This document shows positions 5,357-12,981 of a DNA stretch of 14,541 bases, one piece after another. Source of the stretch: Clostridiales bacterium UBA1779. Lineage in GTDB: Bacteria; Bacillota; Clostridia; Oscillospirales; CAG-272. The DNA lies in NCBI GenBank assembly GCA_002314565.1, contig DCGL01000114.1, positions 2,219-16,759 of the forward strand, given 5' to 3'. Each line of letters opens with the position of its first letter. The stretch's first letter is position 1. The notes under the pieces were generated by a model. That model had not been told where the DNA came from, made no database searches, and saw only the letters and a program-made list of their open reading frames with translations. Made by a program: the position numbers and the translations under genes.

Positions 5357-6814
5357 ATGATAAGCAAACTGATTTTTGATCTGGACGGCACTCTTTGGGA
5401 AACCAAGGATTCGTTTTTATATGCATATGAAAAGCTTTCCGAAGAATTTCCGTTGAAAAGAAAAGCCTCCGAGAATGAGATACTCTCATTTTTAGGCGTT
5501 AAATTCAAGGATCTGGTTGACGGTCTGTTCAAAGACGATTCGGACAAAGCGCTTATCAGCTCAAAGGGCTTGGGCTATTCAATTGAATATATGATAAACA
5601 ATCCGAAAACATACAGCTCGGATATTGAATATCTGTTCAGTGAACTGAGTAAAAAATACGATATATATATCGTTTCCAATTGTCCGGGAAAGTATCTGGA
5701 AGCTTTTTATTCAATTTCTTCCGTAAAAAAATACGTGAAAGCCGATTATACGATTGAAGACGGAAGAAAGGAAGACAATATTAAAAAAATCACAGACTCA
5801 TATCGTGACAAAGCCGTTTTTGTCGGTGACTCATACACTGATTATGAAGCCATCGAAAACCACAGAAAGGTGTTTTTCGTCTTTGCAAAGTACGGATATA
5901 TCCGTGCGCACAACTACGATTACAGTATCGACTCTCTTGATGAAATACTTGAAGTAATCCCGAAAATCGCCGAGAAAGACCGGATGCTGAAAGATGATGA
6001 ATATGAAGTAATATCATCGAACGATTCAAATCTCACTCTGATATGCAAGAAAGACGTATTTTATTTCGGATTCGTGCATTTTACAAATGAAGAAGATGAC
6101 GTCAGAGTGATTAAAGAAATGAAAAACAAAATCGGCAAGTCCAAAGTTATCGGCCCGATTAACGGCTCCACCTGGTACAGCTACCGCTTGTCTCTGGACT
6201 CCTACGATTTCAGATTATATCCTGATGCTCTGAATGACAGGAGAATTACCGAATTGTTTCTGAATCAGGGATTTTTTGTCGAACACAGATATTCGTCAAC
6301 GCTGGGAACGCTCAACCCGAAAATCACGGAACTTGCGAAAAAAGCCAAGCTCCCGCCGGATTACACGGTAAAAGTGATAAAAGGAGAAAAATGCTACGAT
6401 TATCTTGATGATTTATATAAAATAAGCACCGACGCTTTTGAAAATGCAGATTATTATGAGCCCATCTCTTCCGAAGATTTTAAGGAGCTTTATATTCAGA
6501 ACATAAGAGCCTGCAGCCCGGACCTCGTTATCATCCATAAAAAAGACGAACCGATTGCGCTGAGCTTCAGTTACGAAGACCCGGAAAAAAGATTTTACGT
6601 AAGTAAAACGGTCGGAATCAGGAAAGCTTATCAGAAAACCTCAGTGCTTTTGACTCTCATTGATTATTCAACCCGGATTATGCTTGACTCCGGCTATGAT
6701 AAAGTCCTGTATCATTTTCAGAATGACAGGACCAAGGTCTTATACGAAATGTCAAACGGATGTCTGATCAGAAGAAAATATTACGGACTTCTGGGGTATG
6801 TGAATGATAAATAA
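5357..6814 (+). CDS. HAD phosphatase-like domain fused to a GNAT-like acyltransferase domain
   Basis: First gene of the operon, 485 residues. The N-terminal part, about 1-205, is a HAD hydrolase: motif I FDLDGTLW with Asp8 and Asp10, a helical cap, motif II VSN (Ser107), a Lys near 138 and motif IV GDSYTDYE (157-164), all in order. It should transfer or remove phosphate with Mg2+. The second half (about 215-485) looks like a GNAT-type fold, with GPINGSTWYSYR (266-277), FVEHRY and a final TVGIRKAYQKTSVLLTLI stretch where acyltransferases bind CoA. The glycine-rich CoA loop is degenerate, so catalysis there is uncertain. HAD-GNAT fusions recall FkbH-type glyceryl-transfer enzymes, but this cap is of the phosphoglycolate-phosphatase kind. 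The ATG at 5357 is chosen because GGAGAG lies 8 bases upstream; an ATG at 5312 in the same frame has no such site and would add 15 residues. Its stop overlaps the next start by 11 bases. Confidence 0.8.
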   Translation: MISKLIFDLDGTLWETKDSFLYAYEKLSEEFPLKRKASENEILSFLGVKFKDLVDGLFKDDSDKALISSKGLGYSIEYMINNPKTYSSDIEYLFSELSKKYDIYIVSNCPGKYLEAFYSISSVKKYVKADYTIEDGRKEDNIKKITDSYRDKAVFVGDSYTDYEAIENHRKVFFVFAKYGYIRAHNYDYSIDSLDEILEVIPKIAEKDRMLKDDEYEVISSNDSNLTLICKKDVFYFGFVHFTNEEDDVRVIKEMKNKIGKSKVIGPINGSTWYSYRLSLDSYDFRLYPDALNDRRITELFLNQGFFVEHRYSSTLGTLNPKITELAKKAKLPPDYTVKVIKGEKCYDYLDDLYKISTDAFENADYYEPISSEDFKELYIQNIRACSPDLVIIHKKDEPIALSFSYEDPEKRFYVSKTVGIRKAYQKTSVLLTLIDYSTRIMLDSGYDKVLYHFQNDRTKVLYEMSNGCLIRRKYYGLLGYVNDK

Positions 6815-7871
6815 TCTGAGATGCAAAGAATGCTGTAATGACAAAACGGTCAGACACATTCATTTTGATGAAAACGGAGTCTGCAATTTTTGCACCACCT
6901 ATAAAAATGAATACGACAGATTTCACGACTATGACAGACTGGAACGGATATTTTTAAGCAAGGTCCGGAAAGAACACAGTCATAAATATGACGTTTCACT
7001 GGGCTTCAGCGGAGGAAAGGATTCCACCTACGTTCTCTGGCAGCTCAAAAACGTATATAATTTAAAAGTCCGGACTTTTACTCTGGATAACGGGTTCTTA
7101 TCAAAAGAAGCAAAAGACAAAATTGACCGTCTCGTTAAAGAACTTGACGTTGAACATGAATACGTAAGCTGTGACGACCGGATATTGAAAGACATGTACA
7201 GATACATTGTCAATAAATATTTGTCACCCTGTATCGCCTGCTCCTTTTTAGGCTATGCTGCAATGGTGAACTATACCACAAAAGCCGACGCACTTGTCGG
7301 TGTTCACGGCAGAAGCTTCCCGCAGATGTTCAGGAATTATGCTTCAGATGTTGATGATTTCTTTAAACCCTTTATTGAAACCGGACTCGAAGAAACCGTT
7401 GATGAGGATGCATTATATTCTGACGTACTGAAAAAAATCGGAAAACTTGTCGATCCGTCCTTGGCGGACATACTGAAAAACGAATTGCTCCCCAATGCCA
7501 TAGCCGACGGATTCAGACCGTTCCTCGCTTATTTCTTATACCACCCTTACAACAAAAACGACATCCTGAACTTTTTATATGAACACACATCCTGGAGAGC
7601 CGAAAGTGAAGAAGAACATTTTGATTGTCTGATTCATCACGGTGCTCTTCACATCAAAAACCTTGCCGCAAGAAGATGTCACCTTATGCCTGAACTGTCG
7701 GTAATGGTCAGAGAAGGAACCCTGTCGAGAGAAGAAGCGACAGAGCGCTTAAACGTTTGTAAAGACCCGAAAATCGCCGGAAATGAACTGAAGAAGCTTT
7801 GCGATTACGCCGGAATAAATTATAATTTACTGATGCTTAAAGCAAATTTATATTCAAAAAGATGGTGGTAG
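6804..7871 (+). CDS. PP-loop ATPase with zinc knuckle (N-acetyl sugar amidotransferase-like)
   Basis: This 355-residue protein begins with a cysteine knuckle (RCKEC at 6-10, then FDENGVCNFC at 21-30) followed by the PP-loop SGGKDS (69-74) that binds ATP. Further on are SPCIACS (141-147) and VGVHGRS. This layout is that of the N-acetyl sugar amidotransferases (WbpG/PseA/LegS type) and related PP-loop ligases, which adenylate a carbonyl or nucleotide oxygen and replace it with nitrogen or sulfur. Known sugar amidotransferases usually need a HisH/HisF-like glutaminase pair, which is absent here, so ammonia or sulfur would come from elsewhere, or the chemistry differs. The start overlaps the upstream stop by 11 bases, and the stop lies 1 base before the next start, implying translational coupling. 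Superfamily assignment is firm; the reaction is inferred. Confidence 0.82.
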   Translation: MINNLRCKECCNDKTVRHIHFDENGVCNFCTTYKNEYDRFHDYDRLERIFLSKVRKEHSHKYDVSLGFSGGKDSTYVLWQLKNVYNLKVRTFTLDNGFLSKEAKDKIDRLVKELDVEHEYVSCDDRILKDMYRYIVNKYLSPCIACSFLGYAAMVNYTTKADALVGVHGRSFPQMFRNYASDVDDFFKPFIETGLEETVDEDALYSDVLKKIGKLVDPSLADILKNELLPNAIADGFRPFLAYFLYHPYNKNDILNFLYEHTSWRAESEEEHFDCLIHHGALHIKNLAARRCHLMPELSVMVREGTLSREEATERLNVCKDPKIAGNELKKLCDYAGINYNLLMLKANLYSKRWW

Positions 7872-7872
7872 T

Positions 7873-10632
7873 ATGAAATTGTTTTTAAAGCGGTACGTTC
7901 TGACAATCGCATATTCCGGCCTGCTGTTTGCGATATGCGTTTTATTCGCTTCTCTGTCGGTGCCCCGTCCCCTTCCCGTTTTTGCGCAGACAGTTATGCT
8001 CGTACTGCTGATCAGAGTCGCGGACGACGTCAACGATTATTATACGGATCTGCTTGAACACAAGACGGTATTCAGCAAAACCGTTCTTTATATTTTACTC
8101 AGTGCTTTCAGCCTCGGAATTCTGTCTGCCGCAATAATCAGCAGAACGCATCTGTTCATAATTCCGGCAGCGCTTATTCTCTCTTTGCTTTTTTTCAACA
8201 ATAAATACCTCAAAATGCTTCTTCTGCCGGCGATTTCATTCGTCTCGTTTTTCTATCTCGCCGGCTTACAACTTCAGGCTGCAGGATTGGTGCTTGTTAT
8301 TTTTGTCATAAGTTATTTGTTTTCACTGTTTAAAAAGGAAAAATCTCTTGACCCGGGACTGTACGGCGGAAAAGCTTATCATCTTTCAAAGATAAAAGGA
8401 GTACGAATTCCGGCATTTATCTCAATTCCATATAACGGTCTGGAAGAAGATAAAATAAAGCTTTATATCAGATCGTTCTGTAAAAAGAACAGGCTCTATG
8501 CCGTAAGATCATCCGGTATTGATGAAGACTCAGCTTCAGCAAGCTTTGCCGGAGTCCACGAAAGCTATCTGAACGTAAAATACGATGATTTGTATGAACG
8601 CGTTTTGCTTGTCCGTGACAGTGCCTTCACCGCAAAAGCCCTTGCGTACCGTAAAAACAACGGAATGAACGTTGATGACATAAGGATTTCCGTGATTATT
8701 CAGGAAATGATTGATGCTGATTTTGCCGGAGTCATCAACACAATTAACCCGGTCACCAATGATATGAATGAAACCGTCATCAGTGTATGTGAGGGACTCG
8801 GAGATAAGCTCGTAGACGGAAGCGTTGACGGAACGACTTATTATATCAACGGCGTCAAGGAGCAGATCAAAGGCAAAGACATTCTGACTCCTTCCGTAAA
8901 AAAGAAGCTGCTCAAACTGAGCGCCACGGTTCAGAAGCAGTGCGATCACTTTCAGGACATTGAGTTCTGTGTCCGGAACAATAAAGTGTATCTGCTTCAG
9001 ACCCGTGATATTACCACGTATCAGGATATAAATTGCCATGAAATGAAGTTGTTAATCGACAACTCCAATATTATTGAGTCTTATTACGGGGTCACTTCCC
9101 CTCTGACTTTTTCATTTGCAAAGGAAGTATATACCAAAGTTTACAAAGCAACCTTTAACGCCGGGCATATCAGAAAAAAGATCATTGATTCTCTGGACGG
9201 TTCGCTGAATAATATGCTCTATTATTATGACGGAAAAATATACTACAATTTAAACAGCTGGTATCACGTAACGTCAATTTTCCCATCAAAAAAATCCACA
9301 AAATATATGGAAAGTATGATGGGCGTCAAAACGTCGAATAATTACGTAAAAAAAGTTAAACTGAACCTCTTTGATGCCGTAAAGGTAATCGCGGTATTTC
9401 TGAATAAATTATCGCATATGGAAAAGCTTTCCGGGGAATTCATTGACAAATTTAACCGGATTGTCCTTCCTCACTATGGGAAAGAACTCAGGATGACCAA
9501 CAGTGAACTGAAAGAGCTGTATGAGTCCATTGAAAAAAATGTCATTTCCGAATTTGCCACTCCGATAATCAACGACTGCGCCGTAATGTTTTATTTCGGT
9601 ATGCTGAAGGAAAAAGCCAAAAAATACAAAAACAGCCGTGAACTTGTAAATGAGTGCGTAAACAATAACGGAAACGTTGAATCCGCAAACAGCGCACGGT
9701 ATATGGACAGGATTGTCGCATTCATAAAAGCCGACAAGGCTCTTTATGACAATTTTAAAGCCCTGCCGGAAAACGAACTGTATGATAAATATTACTGCGG
9801 TGACAGTGAACTGAGCAAAATGCTCAACGAATACGTTTATTTATACGGTCCGCGGGTAATGAATGAATTGAAGCTGGAAACAAAAACAATGATTGAAGAT
9901 AAGCTGATTCTGTTTTCAGCCATCAGGAATTCTCTGGATCTTGTCCGTACGGAACCTGCCCGAAATACGGTTGAAATTCCGCGGAATCTCAGATTCCTTT
10001 CATCGAAAGCAAAATACTATATTCAAAACAGAGAACGTCTTCGTCTGAAAAGAACCTATGTTTTTTCGGTCGTCAGGAACATATTCCTGGCATACGGAAG
10101 GAATTTTTTTGAAGAAGGAAGAATTTCAGATCCCGATGACATCTTCTATCTGACAAAAGATGAAATTATGTCTGATAAAAAAGACGTCAGGAACTTAATC
10201 CTTGAACGGAAATCCGCTGAAGCGGAGTACAAAAAGCACGGATACTATAACCGTGTTGCTTTCTATGAAACGAGAATATTGCCCGTATCGGCATCCAATC
10301 CTTCCGAAGGATTACACGGAATTCCTTCAGGCTGCGGAATCGTAAAGGCAAGGGTAAGTCTTTTGAACAATCCTTCAGACAAATTGGTTACCGGAAATAT
10401 TATTTTAACCAAAAGGACCGACCCGGGATGGATAACGCTGTTCCCCGAAGCCTCGGGATTGATTGTCGAGCACGGAAGCATGCTTTCGCACAGCTTTGTT
10501 GTCGCCCGTGAAATGGGTCTTCCTGCCGTAGTTGGAGTTGATGGCGCGACCGAAAAAATCAAGGACAACGATCTTGTCACACTTGACGGAATTGAAGGAG
10601 TAATCAGGATTGAAGATCAGGGATTACTATAA
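7873..10632 (+). CDS. Fusion of a half-UbiA-like membrane domain with a rifampin-phosphotransferase/PEP-synthase-like enzyme
   Basis: A 919-residue fusion. Residues 1-155 hold about six membrane-spanning stretches. At the end of the second is RVADDVNDYYTD (48-59), resembling the first Asp-rich motif (NDxxDxxxD) of UbiA prenyltransferases; the second Asp motif and the last helices of UbiA are missing. From about 160 the protein follows rifampin phosphotransferase and PEP synthase: an ATP-grasp start GGKAYHLSKI (165-174), AVRSSGIDEDSASASFAG (210-227), QEM (277-279) and QDIEF...LLQTRDI (361-380). A helical middle region follows (about 390-790). Last is a phosphohistidine domain with TDPGWITLFPEASGLI and MLSHSFVVARE, where His873 would carry the phosphate. 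Known members move phosphate from ATP via histidine to a small acceptor, releasing AMP and phosphate. The membrane anchor suggests a lipid-linked acceptor or product. The ATG has a GGTGG site 4 bases upstream, 1 base after the previous gene. Confidence 0.83.
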   Translation: MKLFLKRYVLTIAYSGLLFAICVLFASLSVPRPLPVFAQTVMLVLLIRVADDVNDYYTDLLEHKTVFSKTVLYILLSAFSLGILSAAIISRTHLFIIPAALILSLLFFNNKYLKMLLLPAISFVSFFYLAGLQLQAAGLVLVIFVISYLFSLFKKEKSLDPGLYGGKAYHLSKIKGVRIPAFISIPYNGLEEDKIKLYIRSFCKKNRLYAVRSSGIDEDSASASFAGVHESYLNVKYDDLYERVLLVRDSAFTAKALAYRKNNGMNVDDIRISVIIQEMIDADFAGVINTINPVTNDMNETVISVCEGLGDKLVDGSVDGTTYYINGVKEQIKGKDILTPSVKKKLLKLSATVQKQCDHFQDIEFCVRNNKVYLLQTRDITTYQDINCHEMKLLIDNSNIIESYYGVTSPLTFSFAKEVYTKVYKATFNAGHIRKKIIDSLDGSLNNMLYYYDGKIYYNLNSWYHVTSIFPSKKSTKYMESMMGVKTSNNYVKKVKLNLFDAVKVIAVFLNKLSHMEKLSGEFIDKFNRIVLPHYGKELRMTNSELKELYESIEKNVISEFATPIINDCAVMFYFGMLKEKAKKYKNSRELVNECVNNNGNVESANSARYMDRIVAFIKADKALYDNFKALPENELYDKYYCGDSELSKMLNEYVYLYGPRVMNELKLETKTMIEDKLILFSAIRNSLDLVRTEPARNTVEIPRNLRFLSSKAKYYIQNRERLRLKRTYVFSVVRNIFLAYGRNFFEEGRISDPDDIFYLTKDEIMSDKKDVRNLILERKSAEAEYKKHGYYNRVAFYETRILPVSASNPSEGLHGIPSGCGIVKARVSLLNNPSDKLVTGNIILTKRTDPGWITLFPEASGLIVEHGSMLSHSFVVAREMGLPAVVGVDGATEKIKDNDLVTLDGIEGVIRIEDQGLL

Positions 10633-11671
10633 GGAAAAAGACTATATTCATTACAGTAACTGTCACGAGGATTTTCTGATGCTCAGACCGTACCTCTCTC
10701 TCAACGACAGAGAAATCTTGTCCGTGGCATCCGGACTTGACAACAGTCTGGCATTTCTGACAAACGATAACGTACACGTAGACGCCTTTGATTTCAATCC
10801 GGCTCAGGTCTGTTTGTGCAGATTGAAAAAAGCCGCTGTCAGTCTGCTGGAATATGATGAATTTCTCATATTCCTCGGAATAAAAGAAGGAAATCCCGTC
10901 CAGTATTATGATAAAATCAGACCAACGCTGGATGAAGATACTATGCGTTATTTCGATGAACATCATTATCTTATCAGTGAAACCAAACTTGTCAACGCCG
11001 GTAAATTTGAATATTATTTCCGAATTTTCCTGACCCGGGTATTTCCGCTGGTCGTTTCCCCGAAGCACATAAGTGAATTTGCAAACGTTACGGACCTTGA
11101 TGCACAGAGATATATTTACCGCAAATACGTCAATACACTGAGGTTCAGGCTTATGTTCAGACTGTTCTTTTCCGAAGCGGTTATGAAAAGACTCGGAAGA
11201 GATAAAGCCTTTTTCAGATACAATAAAGGAAGCCTGTCCGCCCAACTGAAAAAGCGCGTTGATATGGGTATTGAAAATAATACAAACGGCAACAATCCTT
11301 ATATAAATTACGTCCTGCTGAACCGTTATAACACCCTTCCTTTTTATCTGGAAAAACAGAATTTTCTAAAGATCAAACAGAACATAAATCATCTTGATAT
11401 TCATTACAAATCGTTTGATGACATGCTTCCGGGAAAGAAATATGATTTTATGAATCTTTCGGATATCTTTGAATATATGCCGGATGACTGTATGACGGCA
11501 TATTCAGAAAAAATCGCTCTTGCGCTGAATGATTACGGAAAAGTTGCGTTCTGGAATATGTTCAACATAAGAAACCTGAAGCTTTGCAGAATCAACAGTA
11601 CCGAAGACCTGAAGAAAGACCGAGCGTATTTCTATCGGGATTTTCTGATTTATACAAAAAAATATGATTGA
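10610..11671 (+). CDS. BtaA-like (DUF3419) SAM-dependent 3-amino-3-carboxypropyl transferase
   Basis: 353 residues, similar in layout to BtaA, which transfers the 3-amino-3-carboxypropyl group of SAM to diacylglycerol in betaine-lipid synthesis, releasing methylthioadenosine. Seen here: IHYSNCHED (13-21), a Rossmann-like SAM site EILSVASGLDNSLAFL (35-50), the acidic loop DAFDFNPAQ (58-66), and the late motifs YDFMNLSDIFEYMPDD (278-293) and GKVAFWNMF. A TTG at 10610 is taken as the start because AAGGAG lies 9 bases upstream and the family's N-terminal motif IHYS..ED is upstream of the first ATG (codon 24). It overlaps the preceding gene by 23 bases. BtaB, the N-methylase that completes betaine lipid, is not in the window, so the amino acid may be left unmethylated or the acceptor may not be a lipid at all. 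Family assignment is good; the acceptor is unknown. Confidence 0.82.
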   Translation: MKIRDYYKEKDYIHYSNCHEDFLMLRPYLSLNDREILSVASGLDNSLAFLTNDNVHVDAFDFNPAQVCLCRLKKAAVSLLEYDEFLIFLGIKEGNPVQYYDKIRPTLDEDTMRYFDEHHYLISETKLVNAGKFEYYFRIFLTRVFPLVVSPKHISEFANVTDLDAQRYIYRKYVNTLRFRLMFRLFFSEAVMKRLGRDKAFFRYNKGSLSAQLKKRVDMGIENNTNGNNPYINYVLLNRYNTLPFYLEKQNFLKIKQNINHLDIHYKSFDDMLPGKKYDFMNLSDIFEYMPDDCMTAYSEKIALALNDYGKVAFWNMFNIRNLKLCRINSTEDLKKDRAYFYRDFLIYTKKYD

Positions 11672-12911
11672 TACGTTTATTGAATTTGCAGATAACAACA
11701 GTAAAATCGCAATAATAGACAAGGCTCACAGGCTGAGCTTTAACGACTTTCTTACTGCCTGTGAAAAGATGAAATCATTTTTTATACAATCTGATTTAAC
11801 CGGCAAAAAAGCGGTAATCTTTCTGTATCCGGACTCCTTCCTGTTCTACGTCTCGGTTTTTGCCGGTGTTATGGCAGGAGTAACTCTTGTCATACCGGAT
11901 TCTTTCAGGGACAGAAAAAGAACCGAGCAGCTGTTAAGGACTGCCGGGGCAGAATACGTTCTCGTTGATAATCTGACTTCTTTCTTCGCCTTTTTGATTC
12001 CGGGGCTGAAGAAAATCAGAGTCAATGAATACGCAAGGGAAAACACAGTCTGCAAAGGCACCTTCCCTGCATCAATAATTACTTTCACATCGGGAACCAC
12101 AGGCACTCTGAAATCCATTACCCGCACAGTTGATTATCTGTTCAGACAGGAAGCGTTTATCCGAAATAATATTGAAATTGAAGATAATGACGTCGTTTTC
12201 TGCGGATTGCCAATGTATACGGTATTGTCAATATATTCAGGCCACACGACAATCATCGGAAAGACCCCGAAAAATCAGGCTGACGTATTTCTGACTTCCA
12301 TTAAAGCCATTTTAAAAATGAAAAAACCACTCCCCGTAAGCAAGTGCTTTTTAGGCGGAGCCATTCTGTATGAGAATGAGGTTTCACATATCAGGAGTAT
12401 CGTTCCGAAAGCAAGAATCCGTTACGTCTACGGAGCAACCGAGAGCGCGCTGATATATATGACGGACCTGGATACCTATGAAAAGCATCCCTTCTCTTTC
12501 GACACTCCGGTTGAAGGAGTCAGTGTCCGGGTGCAAAATCCGAATAAAGACGGAGTTGGCTTGATTGCTTTGCAAGGGGACATCGTAATCACGGATGACG
12601 TTCATCTTACCGGCGATATCGGCAAAATTGAAAACGGAATACTGTCAATCTACGGACGGGAAAAATACAGCATATTGAATGCCGGCCTGTACAATTATCT
12701 TATTGACAGCGAAATCAGAAAAAACAACAAATCCGTTAAAGCTGCATTCTCTTTTGCCGCTGACAATAAAATTCACGTGGTATACGAAGGAAAAATCAGC
12801 AAAAAGAACCCGGATTACATATATCATCAGCAGAAAAAACTGAAATACGATTCCAAACACCGCACAAAACTCGATTATCGCTTCTATATTTCAAAAATTG
12901 CCCCAAAATAA
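11664..12911 (+). CDS. Short stand-alone adenylate-forming enzyme (ANL / AMP-binding superfamily)
   Basis: At 415 residues this is shorter than typical AMP-binding enzymes (about 500), mainly in the C-terminal lid. It keeps the core motifs: P-loop TSGTTGTLKS (142-151), YGATE (256-260), TGD (316-318), GREKYSILNAG (331-341) and a terminal TKLDYR, where Lys402 may be the adenylation lysine. Such enzymes activate a carboxylate with ATP to an acyl-adenylate and then pass it to CoA, a carrier protein, an amine or a hydroxyl. The usual glycine before the terminal lysine (SGK) is absent. No carrier protein or thioesterase is encoded nearby. Its start overlaps the upstream stop by 8 bases with little Shine-Dalgarno signal, so it is probably translationally coupled. 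Its likely acid substrate may be made by the upstream genes, for example the free carboxylate of an aminocarboxypropyl group; that is inference. Confidence 0.85.
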   Translation: MIDTFIEFADNNSKIAIIDKAHRLSFNDFLTACEKMKSFFIQSDLTGKKAVIFLYPDSFLFYVSVFAGVMAGVTLVIPDSFRDRKRTEQLLRTAGAEYVLVDNLTSFFAFLIPGLKKIRVNEYARENTVCKGTFPASIITFTSGTTGTLKSITRTVDYLFRQEAFIRNNIEIEDNDVVFCGLPMYTVLSIYSGHTTIIGKTPKNQADVFLTSIKAILKMKKPLPVSKCFLGGAILYENEVSHIRSIVPKARIRYVYGATESALIYMTDLDTYEKHPFSFDTPVEGVSVRVQNPNKDGVGLIALQGDIVITDDVHLTGDIGKIENGILSIYGREKYSILNAGLYNYLIDSEIRKNNKSVKAAFSFAADNKIHVVYEGKISKKNPDYIYHQQKKLKYDSKHRTKLDYRFYISKIAPK

Positions 12912-12936
12912 AGCCGTTCTTAACGGCTTTTATTTC
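12909..12936 (+). terminator. Intrinsic terminator of the five-gene operon
   Basis: AAGCCGTT (12911-12918) and AACGGCTT (12922-12929) form an 8-bp stem with a 3-base loop, followed by TTATTTCC. The stem overlaps the last stop codon. Confidence 0.88.
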
Positions 12937-12981
12937 CTGATTTCACATACAATACGGTTTATTTGATAAGGAGTTCAACAA

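Noticed and set aside
7873..8340. Frameshift that would have split a full UbiA gene from the phosphotransferase
   Set aside because: The frame is continuous from the last membrane helix into the ATP-grasp start, with no leftover UbiA second half in other frames, so it reads as a genuine fusion.
8536..9039. Minus-strand frame of 167 codons inside the phosphotransferase fusion gene
   Set aside because: Opposite conserved ATP-grasp motifs of the sense gene; no ribosome site and no recognisable protein features.
10604..11245. Minus-strand frame of 213 codons opposite the BtaA-like gene
   Set aside because: The sense strand shows conserved BtaA motifs in this stretch; the antisense protein resembles nothing and lacks a promoter or ribosome site.
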